A program made the position numbers and the translations under genes. A stretch of DNA of 64,000 nucleotides from Pipra filicauda. Taxonomy: Eukaryota; Chordata; Aves; Passeriformes; Pipridae. Where the stretch lies: the NCBI RefSeq assembly GCF_003945595.2, contig NW_024104400.1, positions 1,151,032-1,215,031 on the forward strand, given 5' to 3'. The notes beneath the pieces are model-generated. The model worked only from the letters and a program-made list of their open reading frames with translations. It had not been told where the DNA came from and ran no database searches. Positions 47,631-58,414 of this stretch are shown here, in pieces. Every line of letters starts with the position of its first letter. The first letter of the stretch is position 1.

Positions 47631-50340
47631 CCTCCTGCAGGATCACAAAGGCCGAAGACCCACTTGGGCATCATCCTGCTCCTCTCAGAAGGGTCAGCCC
47701 GCTGTGGGCTGTGCTGGCAATAGAAGGATGGAAATGGGATATCCCAAATATTTTATCTGTGGCTAAAAGGGCTGGACTAGGTCAAAAAGATGTGCAGGAA
47801 TCAGGGCTGACACTGCAGAAGAGACTCACTCGGTGTTGCAGGAGCCATATGGGCAGCAGGAACCACAAACTGTGGGGTCAAGCCTGGGAAATGGCAGCAA
47901 CAGGCGAGACAAAAATGCATTTTCATTCAGCCTTATAACCCAAATCATACCACAGAGTTGGTATTTTCACTCTTTCTCCTTAAACATACATGAACACATA
48001 TATAACAAATATGTCTCTCCACATACACACACTCCCATATAGATGTAGGTGAAATAAATCTGTAAAACATGAGAAATGACATCCACAAAGGTACATTTTT
48101 AGTAACATAGAAGAGAAATGATTGACAGAACAAAGCATATGGAAACGAAGAAGAATCTAACCCACATTTAGATCTAAGAAAAAAATATTTGCCTGAAGGG
48201 AAAATATTAATTAGTTTGTCTACATGCAAGATAAAAGTCTGGAAGACATATCCATCAAAAGGCAGCAGAATAAACAGCAAAATGGAAATTATTTGTAAAT
48301 TGACAGTAAACTTGGCAAACATTGAGGGGGTAAACAAGTTATTTGGCATGCAAAGCACTCAGAAATCACAGCCTCTGTCAGGAGGCATCTGTGCATATAT
48401 TCACTTATTTGACAGAAATTAACATTTTGCAGAAATCTTTGTTGCATGCTAAAGATTTCTTCACCCTCCTTAATTATTTTAATTGCTGCTTCAAAAATGT
48501 TCCATATAAACATGAAAAAAGACATTAAAATCCACCAAGTCCAGTCCCACGTTATCAATAACACACAGTCACTCTGTACAGGAGTTTAACACAAAACCCA
48601 CGGAGACACAAAATATTGACATGAAAGAGCCACATTTGTTTTTTCCTGATTGAAATTTAAGAAACATTTCCAGTGTCCTTTCAGGATTGTGAAAGGCTTG
48701 GAAAACAAAACACTCTTTCACAAACAAAATAATCCAGCTGCTTAGAGGCCCAGGGTTATGGAGATCCTTGTTTTCCTATTATTTTGGGGAAAACTGAGAA
48801 AAACTGGCTTGTGCAGGCTCTGTTTGTGTGCCCATAATTCAGGTGGAAATTGGAAGTGATCAGACCATAACAAACTCCAATATAGCCTTTTTTCCCCCCC
48901 CAAATAATCCAAATTCATCTGCATTTCAGATATTCCCTTTTTTACCTGCAGTGCAACCTCCCACCCACATTGTTCACCTGCACCAGCAGCCCAAACAACC
49001 ATGGGATTTTTGGGGAAAAGATGGATAATCTGAAGGTGTCGAGCTCAGAGAAGTCCTGGCTCTACCCTTAGGTCAACAGAGCCATGGGACACAATTAGTT
49101 GCACCAATAAAACATCAGAAAAAGGACAAAATATCTTTGAATTGAGGTTGTCCTACAGGAACAGGGACTTGAGCTGAGCTCCACCTGCCTCCTGCAACAA
49201 AAGCAGCCACTGCTGGGGGTGCACAGGCTTTGCCACAGGTGTTTTGGTGGCAGGACAAGGAGGCTTAGCTTGTTTTTCACTGAAAAAAGTTCTGATCTCC
49301 CAAATTACACCAGATTTTCGTAAGTATGGCAGTGGTACCCCACTGCTATTATAGCCATGAATTTATGCAAGAAGTTACATTGCAAATCCAATGTAAAAAT
49401 GTGTTTTTCAAACAGGATCAGAGTATTTTCTGCAAAATGTAGACCAACATATTGCACTTGACCCTCCCCAGGGGTAAATTCATGTAGTTCAAGCAGCTGT
49501 TTGATATCACATGAAGATTTAACTCTTAACACCCCCTCCACCCCCCCCGCATTTCTCTAATTTCTTTTTATCACACTGGAGCCAGAACAGAAATCCACCA
49601 AGGGTTTGCCAAACTCAAGAGGTCCAAAGAAAAATCACAGCTTGATAACAAGAGCTGGCCCTCAAAGCACTGGCTCTTTCTCCCAGTGCTGCTGATTTTC
49701 ATGTGGCCAGGCCAGCCCAGTTTGATTAAAACAGCAATAGCAGGAAGAGTTCATTCAATCAGATCCAAGCACCTAAGGAAATCTCATACGAGCCCAGATT
49801 AAACCCCAACAACAAAAAAAAATCCAACTGCTCAACTCAGTCAAATCTGAGACAGTTTGTTCCTTTTCATTAAAAGAAAAGCAAGTCAAACACTCCACTT
49901 CCTCTACCAATCCATTTCCAGGTCAGCTCCCAAAGCCAAAATGTCTTGTTTCCTGCATTATTTTTAGGTATTGTAACATAAAAGTAATTTAGGGGAAAAG
50001 TCCAGAAATAAAACATAACAACATCAAATGCATGGGAGATAAATAATAAGCCAGAAATTATTTGTACTACCATGACAACTCTGGAAATACTGAAGGGGAA
50101 GAGGTTTCTGCAGAGCCTCTGGGTTTTGTACAGCAAATTTCTGCAGGTTCAGTGACTGTGACAGGCAGGGATTTGTAATGGTGCTTTCTGAAGGAGTTTT
50201 GCAGGAATTTTGAGGAGCTCTAGACATGGAACCGTAGATGCACATGGTGTGTGACACTCCTTAGAGCTCTTGGGAAGTGCAGTGACAGCAAACACTTACC
50301 CCTGATATTCTTTGCTCAAAAAACATGTCGAGTGTTAATC
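47631..50340. other. Unique noncoding sequence
   Basis: No gene is recognised. Frames up to 137 codons overlap on both strands in AT-rich DNA. Short C runs occur at 48893-48901 and 49535-49549. Confidence 0.6.
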
Positions 50341-50743
50341 CACAGAATCATAAAGGTTGGAAAAGCCCTCTTGGATCATTGGATGCAACCATGAACCCAA
50401 AACTGCAGATACACCACTAAACTAGAGCCCTGAGCACAACACCACTGCCCTGGGCAGTCTTTGCCAGGGCTGGACAACCCTTTCCAGGAAGAAATTCCTC
50501 CTGATGTCCAACCTGACCCTCCCCTGGCACAGCTTGAGGCCGTTTCCTCTCCTCCCGTCTCTTGTTCTCTGGGAGCAGAACTCGACCCCCCCTCGGTTCC
50601 CCCCTCCTGTCAGGGAGTTGCAGAGCCAGAAGGTCTCCCCTGAGCCTCCTTTTCTCCAGGCTGAGCCCCCCCAGCTCCCTCAGCCTCTCCTGGTGCTCCA
50701 GACCCTTCTCCAACTCCGTTCCCTTCCCTTGACACACTCCAGC
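50341..50743 (-). mobile_element. CR1 LINE, 3' part
   Basis: Minus-orientation CR1 of the CATAAAGG/CATTAAGG subfamily: CACAGAATCATAAAGGTTGG, CACCACTGCCCTGGGCAG, GAAGAAATTCCTCCTGATGT, CCAACCTGACCCTCCCCTGG, CACAGCTTGAGGCCG, CAGGGAGTTGCAGAGCCAGA. It is truncated near GACACACTCCAGC. It shares long near-identical blocks with the copy at 15175, so the two are close relatives. Confidence 0.93.
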
Positions 50744-53700
50744 AAAATTATCCATTTTATCCAAGAACATCCTTTCTCCACTGATGGACCCTGATCCTCA
50801 GAACAAACCCACACTATTTTCTTACCTTCAGACAGAGACTTGAATTGTAGATTAGAGATATTCCTGCTGAGCCCATTGGAAACCCAACTTTATATCTCTG
50901 CTGGGAGATGAGCAAAGCAGGAGCAATTCTCTATGTGGAATTCCTAAAAAAAATTATATTTGTTAGTTTTTTAAATAGCTGAAAACAACAGAAGGACATG
51001 TAAGCCATGCCCAGTGTTCCAGGCACAATGCCCATCACACACAGCTTCCCAAAACTGGCCATGCCCTCAGTTGTCCCAAATTCCAGGTTCCCAGCAGCCT
51101 GTTGCCTTCCAGGAAGGCTCCTGCCCATCTGAGGGAACACCCTGCTGAACATCCTTAGTCTTGCAGGACTAGATCTCCTTTTAACTATTTACAATTTTAT
51201 CACCTGCTGAGCCCCAGCATTCCCAAAACAATCATTTCAGCTTCTCAGGAGGTGGATTAGGACCTTCTGCACTCACCTGGGACTGGTTGTCTCCTGCTGC
51301 TGCTGGTGAGGCTCCACACCACCACCACCAAAACAAAACCTGGACATGTCACCAAGCTTTAGGAATTATTTGGAATACTTTCCACTAGTAAGTTTTAATG
51401 TATAATCATAATGAAAGTTCAGTGTGATTTTCTGCATTTAGAAGAAAATGGATTTAAAGTGTTCTCCAGACTTTCCTGTGTGTACTTAAGAAAGATCATG
51501 GAAGGAATCGGAATAATAAAATAAATAAATCAATAAATGGAGGTGAGAATATATTTTACCCTGCAATTTTTTGCCTGGGCTCCTGGCTGCTACCTGGTCT
51601 GTGCTACTCCCTAAACAATCCTCTCCCAGCACTGCACGGCTTTGACTCTACATACCCAGTTCCCACTTTAGCAGAGGAAAGGATCAACTTTTATTATCTC
51701 ATCCAGTACTAACAGTTACCACTTTTCTGGGAAAATCAGAGCTGACAGCTCCTTGCCCCAGATGTTTAACTCTAGGAAGTGCAGAGCATCACTTTGAATC
51801 CAAGCTCCTACCTAAGATGAACACGGGAGAGTCTTATCCATAAAATAATTAAATCCCATATTACAGCTGGATGCCCTCTCTTTCCAAACCTTTATTTAAA
51901 GTGAGTTACAGTCACACTCTTCTTTCTGTGATGGTCTGAGGTTTGCAGGGAGTGGTTCTGACTTCTCCAAGCTGGAGCAGCCCGGTGGAAGGGTGCTCAC
52001 AGCACCCAGGGGCTCACATACTAAATAATTTATGGGGCTGTTGACAACTCCGAGTCGTGCCAGGTGTTCTTCTGATACCTTCCTGTTGGAATCTATAAAG
52101 CTTGGACCTGTCAGCTCTCAAGTTCTCTGTGCTCCAAAGCTGGTTCAATTTTTCCAGCTCTGTCAGCCACTCTAATAAAGGATCTTAGCTCACCCTACAC
52201 CTTTGGCCTCTTGGGAACAATGTGGGCTCCTAAATATCACCTGTCCCTGCTCACATTTAGACCTTGGCTGGTTTACAGACCAGGTTGTGAAGAACATCCA
52301 CTGCTAAGGGGTTTCTGCAAGTGCTCTGCAGAGAAAATATATACATAAAAATCCATGAATGCTATCAAATATATAATGGCTTAGGACAGATTATGGTTTT
52401 CTCTTCCCTAGCAAAAATATCTTGAATTCATAAGGGAAATATTTCTATTGGTGTTTATCCTTTAAACATGGGAAAGGAAAATATTTGGAGAGAAAAATCT
52501 CTTGAAGACACCCCAGTTCTTTTGTATCTTTAGTTTTCAGGCTGTCACTCACATTGTTTCTCCTCAGTCAGCTCAACAGCCTAATTCTATTTAATCCTTT
52601 TCTTTTTATATGTAAAATGATACAGTTTAATGCTCTACAGTTTAATATCTGTGAAGTTTTATCTTTATTTGTTTGGGAAATTTGAGGCAGATACTCACCT
52701 ACTGTAATTTCCCAAGAACAAACAAATGAAAAAGGGCAGCCCATTTTCATGCAAATCCAGCCAGCTGTTTAGCTCGGGCTGCCCTTGCCTTCTGATGTGA
52801 GGATCTGCATAAAAACCAAAGTGGAGATATGATAAAATAGAAAAGGCTGACAATAACATGCAAATCGAAATCAGTCATTGGAAAACTGGCGACTCATTGT
52901 CATCAAAAGAATTAGGTGGCAGAACAAAACAAAAGAGCCCCACTGATAAAAGTAACTATGGCACGATGGCTTTAAAATCTCCAGATTTCTTAGACCACAA
53001 AGAAAATTGAAATTAAACACCTCTCTAGACTGCCTGCTTTTAATCTTTCCCTTCTGAGCTGCTTCCTGACATATTCTCTGTTAACTTTTTATCAAAGGTC
53101 ATTTATAATCATATTTCAGAGATGAAATAAAAATAAAAATTGCATTTATTTCCGAAGTTTTAATCAAATGCCCAGCAAAAAAAAAAAAAACCAAAACCCA
53201 AAAAAACTAAAATGAGCAGCTGAACAAATGTAGTCCAGACACATTAAAATATTTACAGAAAGTATTAGTGGTCCCATATATTTTCAAATCCAGAACTGAA
53301 TTTTTGGGTATAATTTTGCTGTAATTTAGACTTATAGTTACATCTCACAGTGAGTTTTGGGTGGTTTTGTGGCCACACAAAATAGCAGCAAATCCCTGAG
53401 TTCTGCTACACAACGAGGCAATGATGCTGATAGAGGGTCTCCTGCAAGGGTAAGAAGTGTCTTTTCAATATTAGTTATATATGAGAGTATTCCCCTGTTT
53501 AAGAATCTGAGAGAGAACTTCGGTGAGTTTTTTTAGAGGAATTTGCTGACAATTTTCAACAAAATATTCAACTTGGTTTAAAGCTTTCTTACTAAACTCA
53601 TTCCTCCTCACAGAAAGAAAAAAAAAGTTATTTCCAGTGAAATGTATTTTTCATTCCAGAGGAACAAAAACTGTTCCCCAAAAATTCCAAAATATTTTCA

Positions 53701-54412
53701 TAACTGGGCCACCCCAGGCACAGAAACTTCAGGATTTTGCTCTGAAGCTGAACAGGAAATGAATTCACTTTTTACTTTTTTTTTGGTATTGATATTCCAT
53801 TAATGTTGATAGGGTTGGGGTTTTTTTTAAAGATAACATCGAGAATTCGGTGGTAAAGAGAGAACTAAAAATAAGAAGTTAAAAAATAGTGGAAAAATCC
53901 GAAAACACCAGTTTTCAAGGATGCTGGCAAGCCACCCTTAAACCAGCCTGAGTTTGGTCCACACGCTGGCTGTGCTGCTCCACTTTGGATCCACCTCCCA
54001 ATTAATGTGGAGCAGAACCAGCTTCCCACCGTGGTACATCAGCACCTCCCACAGTCTCCCTCTTTTCCTGTGCTTTCCCTGCCCTGGTGCCTTCGGATGC
54101 AGCATCTCAGTTCACGTTGGTACCTCCTTATCTCCAAAACTGGGCTAAAAGGCTCCTAATACCACACACTGCAGTGCTCAATAGCTGGGAAATGCTGGAA
54201 CTAAAGGTCCCTCTGCAACTTTAATTTGGCCCTTGCCTGTCTTTACCATGATGGGGTTGTTAATTACTTGCTCACAGACAGCTTTTCTTTTGTTTTTTTT
54301 TTTTTCCCAGAGAAACCCAGGCTTGTAAGAGCCTGGGAATGACTGTGCATGGAACTAAAGCAGGATTTTTGTTTTGTTGCTGTCTGCAGTTGGTGAACAC
54401 ACCGTAAATTAT
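50744..54412. other. Unique noncoding sequence, 3.7 kb
   Basis: No gene or repeat family is recognised. A/T homopolymers occur near 53178-53192 and 54292-54305. The stretch 52830-52990 carries a POU octamer and is discussed in the findings. Confidence 0.55.
52858..52865 (+). promoter_or_regulatory. POU octamer motif
   Basis: ATGCAAAT, the canonical octamer for POU-domain factors, lies in the non-repetitive stretch 52830-52990. Eight-base matches occur by chance about once or twice in a window this size (both strands, AT-rich), so it is weak by itself. Confidence 0.25.
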
Positions 54413-54565
54413 GGGATCACAGGATGGTTTGGGTTGGAAGGGACCTTAAAGCCCATCCCATTCTACCCCCCTGCCATGGGGAGGGACACCTTCCACTGGA
54501 CCAGGTTGCTCCAAGCCCCATCCAACCCGGCCTTGGACACTTCTGGGGATGGGGCAGCCACAGCT
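54413..54565 (-). mobile_element. CR1 LINE, 3' terminal fragment, abutting another CR1
   Basis: Minus-orientation CR1 of the subfamily at 32429 and 56228: GGGATCACAGGATGGTTTGG, GTTGGAAGGGACCTTAAAG, CCCTGCCATGGGGAGGGACA, CAGGTTGCTCCAAGCCC, GGGGCAGCCACAGCT. It ends abruptly where the tail of the next CR1 begins. The missing part does not reappear after 54942, so this is a truncation and not a simple nested insertion. Confidence 0.93.
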
Positions 54566-54942
54566 GGAGTCATTAAGGTTGGAAAAGACCTTTAAGATCA
54601 CCAATCCAACCACCAACCAGCACCATCCCCGTGTTCACCACTACACCATGTCCTCAAGTGCCACATCCACAAGCTTTTTGAACACTTCCAGGAATGGGGA
54701 CTCCACCACTGCCCTGGGCAGCCTCTTCCAAGGCTTTACAACCCTTTCCATGAAGAAATTTTTCCTAATATCCAAACTGAACCTCCTCTGGTACAACTTG
54801 AGGCCGTTTCCTCTCATCCTGTTCCTTGTTTCCTGGGAGCAGAGCCCGACCTTCCCCTGGCTCCCCCCTCCTGTCAGATATTTGTTGAGAGCGATAAGGT
54901 CCCCCTGAGCCTCCTTTTGTCCAGGCTGAACAACCCCAGGAC
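54566..54942 (-). mobile_element. CR1 LINE, 3' part, second of an abutting pair
   Basis: Minus-orientation CR1 of the CATTAAGG subfamily: GTCATTAAGGTTGGAAAAGA, CCTTTAAGATCACC, CACTACACCATGTCCTCAAG, TTTTTGAACACTTCCAGG, GGGGACTCCACCACTGCCC, GAAGAAATTTTTCCTAATAT, CAACTTGAGGCCGTTTCCTC. The 5' truncation is near 54942. Confidence 0.94.
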
Positions 54943-56227
54943 ACATTTTAGTGCACAGCAAATAATAAAAGTCATATAAATATATCTATGTATGACTGCA
55001 TTAGCATTTTCCTGCTTTTCAGTCCTTAACTTCACACCCTTTGTATTCTTTTACTCTCTATCACGTTCAGTTTCCCAACCAACCAACAAGTCAAGGCTGA
55101 AAAACGTTCAGCCTGCAGGACCACAGGACCTCCCTTCACTTCATCAGCAAAACTGGGACCTCCAGACTTGTTCTGCCACCTCCTGTGCCCGAGCCCACCA
55201 CGTGCTTTGTGACAGCGAACAGCTTTTTGTACATCCCCCATCGCCACGGAAAACACGTAATTCGCCCAAATATTCAGGGCAGGGGAAAATCACGCTCAGT
55301 TCAGTGGGTTTTGAGCTGTCCCTGAAGCAGCAAGGGGTGACCTGAGAGCAGAGGGGGTGGTGCCCCTTCCTCACCCCCTCGGAAGGACCCGGATCTGCTC
55401 CGTCTGGGTGTGGAACTGCCACACTCTGGTGGTGTGGAGCTGCCAGGAGACGGCTCAGCCTCAGTGCAGATGGACTCAGCAAGTGCAAACAGATTTTTAA
55501 CATGCAGATAAACTGGGGCACAGGAGGATTTTTTTGACAAGAACAAAAAAAAAAAAATAAAATAAAATAAAAAAAAAATCCCCACAACCCGTCAAAGTAA
55601 CGAACTACCTGCTCTGGAGCCTGGAGGAACTGGAGTTGCTTGAGAAAATTAGGATAATTTTGAAGACTGTGAAAGAACACGTTTTCCCACAATCTCTTAA
55701 GAGAGAAAAAAAAGGGGGAAAAAAAAAGAAAAAAATCTGACTCATTTTAGCAAAAGCTTCTAAAAAATTGCTTAACTTAACTCACAGCTGGCACAGAAAA
55801 TATACCCTGCAACATTTGAAGTCTGCCAAAACTCCAGGCAGATTCAAGCAGGGAGTGAAAGCACGGAGCCTGTCACTGCTGCAGAGGAGATGCTTCAGCA
55901 GCAGGGAGATAAGAGCAGCTGTAAATTCATGAGGGTGGATTGTTCTCAGCCCTGGTGACTGCAGGATATCTTTGGTCAACTAATTTTCACAGGACTGTGA
56001 ACACCTGGCTCCTCCTCACTCAGGGCTGGAAATCACCCTGCTGAGGGTTATCCTGGTGATGGAGAAGGTTGATTAAGGTGCCCAAGGAAGCAAAGCAAAG
56101 GGAGGAGGTGAATCGGCTCAGAGGACAAGGAGCCCAGGAAAGCAAAGCCTCTGTGCCACAGCCCTGCAGTGAGAGGCAGGGTTAGACCTCCGGCAACAGC
56201 GTGGGGAGAGAGAAAAGGTTAAAAGAG
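54943..56227. other. Unique noncoding sequence
   Basis: No gene is recognised. It includes an A-rich AAAATAAAATAAAAT microsatellite at about 55546-55579 and A-rich runs at 55708-55735. The 182-codon minus frame (55144-55692) crosses the A-rich tract and has no domain. Confidence 0.6.
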
Positions 56228-56985
56228 CATAGAATCCTGGAATGATTTGGCTTGGAAGGGACATTAAAGCCCCATCCACTATCCCAGGTTGCTCCAAGCC
56301 CCATCCAGCCTGGCCTAGAACACTTCCAGGGACGGGGCAGCCACAGCTTAGCGGGGCAACCTGTGCCAGGGCCTCACCACCCCCACAGGGAAGGATTTTT
56401 TTCACAATATCCCATCTATCCCTGCCCTCTGGCAGTGGGAAGCCATTCCCTGTGTCCTATCCCTCCATCTCTTGTCCGAAGTCCCTCTCCAGCTCTCCTG
56501 GAGCCCCTTTAGGCCCTGCAAGGGGCTCTCAGGTCTCTCTGGATCCTTCTCTTCTCCAGGTGATCCCCCCAGCTCTCCCAGCCTGGCTCCAGAGCAGAGG
56601 GGCTCCAGCCCTTGGAGCATCTCCGGGGCCTCCTCTGGACTCCTCCAGCATCTCCATGTCCTTGTGCTGTTGTTCCCCGGGGCTGGAGGCAGCTCTGAAG
56701 GTGGGGTCTCACCCGAGGAGGCAGAGGGGCAGAATCCCCCCCCTGCCCTGCTGCCCACGCTGGGGATGAGCCCAGGGCACGGGGGGGGGGTGGGTGGTTC
56801 TGAGCTGGGGCATCTCCAGCCTCTCACCCACCGACACCTCCAATCCCTTCTCCACCCAGCCTGGGTTTGTGTTTGGGATTGCCCTGACCCAGGGGCAGCA
56901 CTTTGCACTTGGCCTTGCTGAGCCCCTTGAGGTTTGCATGGCTTTGAGAGATTCCAGTCATGCTGGAAGGAAGGATGTCCTGTCC
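56228..56985 (-). mobile_element. CR1 LINE, longest minus-strand copy, with RT C-terminal relic
   Basis: Minus-orientation CR1 extending farther 5' than the other minus-strand copies. Tail side: CATAGAATCCTGGAATGA, GGCTTGGAAGGGACATTAAA, CAGGTTGCTCCAAGCCCC, GGGGCAGCCACAGCTTAGCG, CAGGGAAGGATTTTTTTC. Inner side (about 56855-56935): the minus strand encodes KAKCKVLPLGQGNPKHKPRLG, the conserved segment after the CR1 reverse-transcriptase core. Frames of 149-175 codons on the plus strand here (56242-56769, 56472-56921) are antisense artefacts. A G run of about ten at 56780-56789 interrupts it. The right boundary is uncertain by tens of bases. Confidence 0.92.
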
Positions 56986-58376
56986 TTCCTGAAGATCCCG
57001 GAGGACCATCTCATACCTGAGCAAACTCCATCTCCTCTTCTCTGACTGGTTTATCTTTATCAGGTGTGTGGAGGATTCACGGATCTTTCAGAATTGACAT
57101 GCAAGTCATTGATTTTTCTGTAGGAAGAGCAAACATCACTTTACTTGAGCACAATTATCACTGGAATCTGCTGCATAAACCAGGATTTCAGGAATCATGG
57201 TTCAAGCCCCAGAAAATAATAAACTTAGCTCCAAATTCAGAGATTTTAACAGAAGTAAGTGGGAGAGTCTCTTATTTTGGCTTCTGGTTTATAAAACCCA
57301 AAGTAACTTGAAACCAGTGGACAAGCAACTCAACTTTTCCTTTTTTCTTAAAGGCAAACAGGAATTCCCAGCCCAGTGCTGGAGCTCAGCAAAGAGGGTT
57401 TTAAATAGCTGGTGTGGGTGGGAGTAACATCACCAAATCTGCACTCTGAACCTGGATGCAGTGCAAACCAGTTCTCAGGGAATGTGCACTCACCCAAACC
57501 GTGCCAGGCCCCCAAAATCGCTCCAATTAACCCCGATCTCGTTTGTGACACACGTCGGAGTCGCAGGAGCATCTTGAGGAGCTGAGCAAACCAAAACATT
57601 CCAAAAGCAGCAAGAAACGCACAAATGCTCAGCCCTGACAAGGAGCCATTTAGCAATAAGTACATTTTTTTGTGTCTTTTAGCACAACATGAAAGTTTTG
57701 TGTCAGTTTTTATCCTCCAGATGTGTCCCTAATGTTGTCATCGATAGCAGCCCTTGGTATTATATCATTTTAATAGGAAAAAAAAATATCCAACTCCTAT
57801 TTTGAACTTTTTAATCTTTCCCTGTGTGCCAGAAAGTAGAATAACTGAAGCTTATCTATTTATGCCCGTGCCTAAATCTTCAATGCATATATAAATTTAA
57901 ATCTCATTACACTCTAACGCACTGCTTTAAAAACACGGAGACATTTTAAGAGTCTGCTACACATTTTTATCAAATAGAGGGACTTAATTTTTATTTTTCT
58001 TCCACATAAAGCCAGCGAAATCCTGCATGTTAATACTTCAAGAAAATAAACTTGTGTAAAGATTTGCCTATCCAAAGTACAGTATAATTTAAATTTAAAT
58101 CCCTCGGAAACCCAAAGCACTGTGTTTATAATATGAGAACAGCGGGCAGTCATGCCCTTGACTGGAGGGCATGTCATCCAGTCCTCTCCTTCTCTGCAAA
58201 ACCATCAGCCTGGCAGTAGTGACAGATGAACAGCTTACCATTAATTTCTCCTCTTTCATGCCTTCAATCCAAATGGTGCATATTCTCCACAGGGAGGCAT
58301 CAAGGTCTTTGCCTTTATTTCTCTTGCATACTCGCACTGACTTATAAATCAAGTGCAGATAAGAAGAGAGGGCAAA

Positions 58377-58382
<6 letters not shown>
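56986..58382. other. Unique noncoding sequence
   Basis: No gene or repeat is recognised. About 58090-58340 is a non-repetitive, motif-rich stretch (CTTATAAATCAAG, CCATTAATTT) that may merit a conservation check. Confidence 0.55.

Positions 58383-58414
<32 letters not shown>
58383..58414 (-). repeat. Poly-T run of 32
   Basis: An uninterrupted T run, directly visible. As a minus-strand poly-A it has no AATAAA just upstream and no evident target duplication, so a retrocopy is not supported. Confidence 0.95.

Noticed and set aside
47405..47938. 177-codon plus-strand frame
   Set aside because: It crosses a CR1 3' end with its GATTCTATGATCC terminal repeat; it is not a host gene.
55144..55692. 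182-codon minus-strand frame
   Set aside because: It crosses an AAAATAAAAT-type microsatellite and has no recognisable content.
56242..56921. Frames of 149-175 codons on the plus strand
   Set aside because: They lie antisense to a minus-strand CR1 whose ordered blocks and RT-domain relic are recognisable, so they are by-products of the repeat.
58383..58414. Poly-T run as a minus-strand retrocopy tail
   Set aside because: No polyadenylation signal in the expected place on the minus strand and no flanking direct repeat found.
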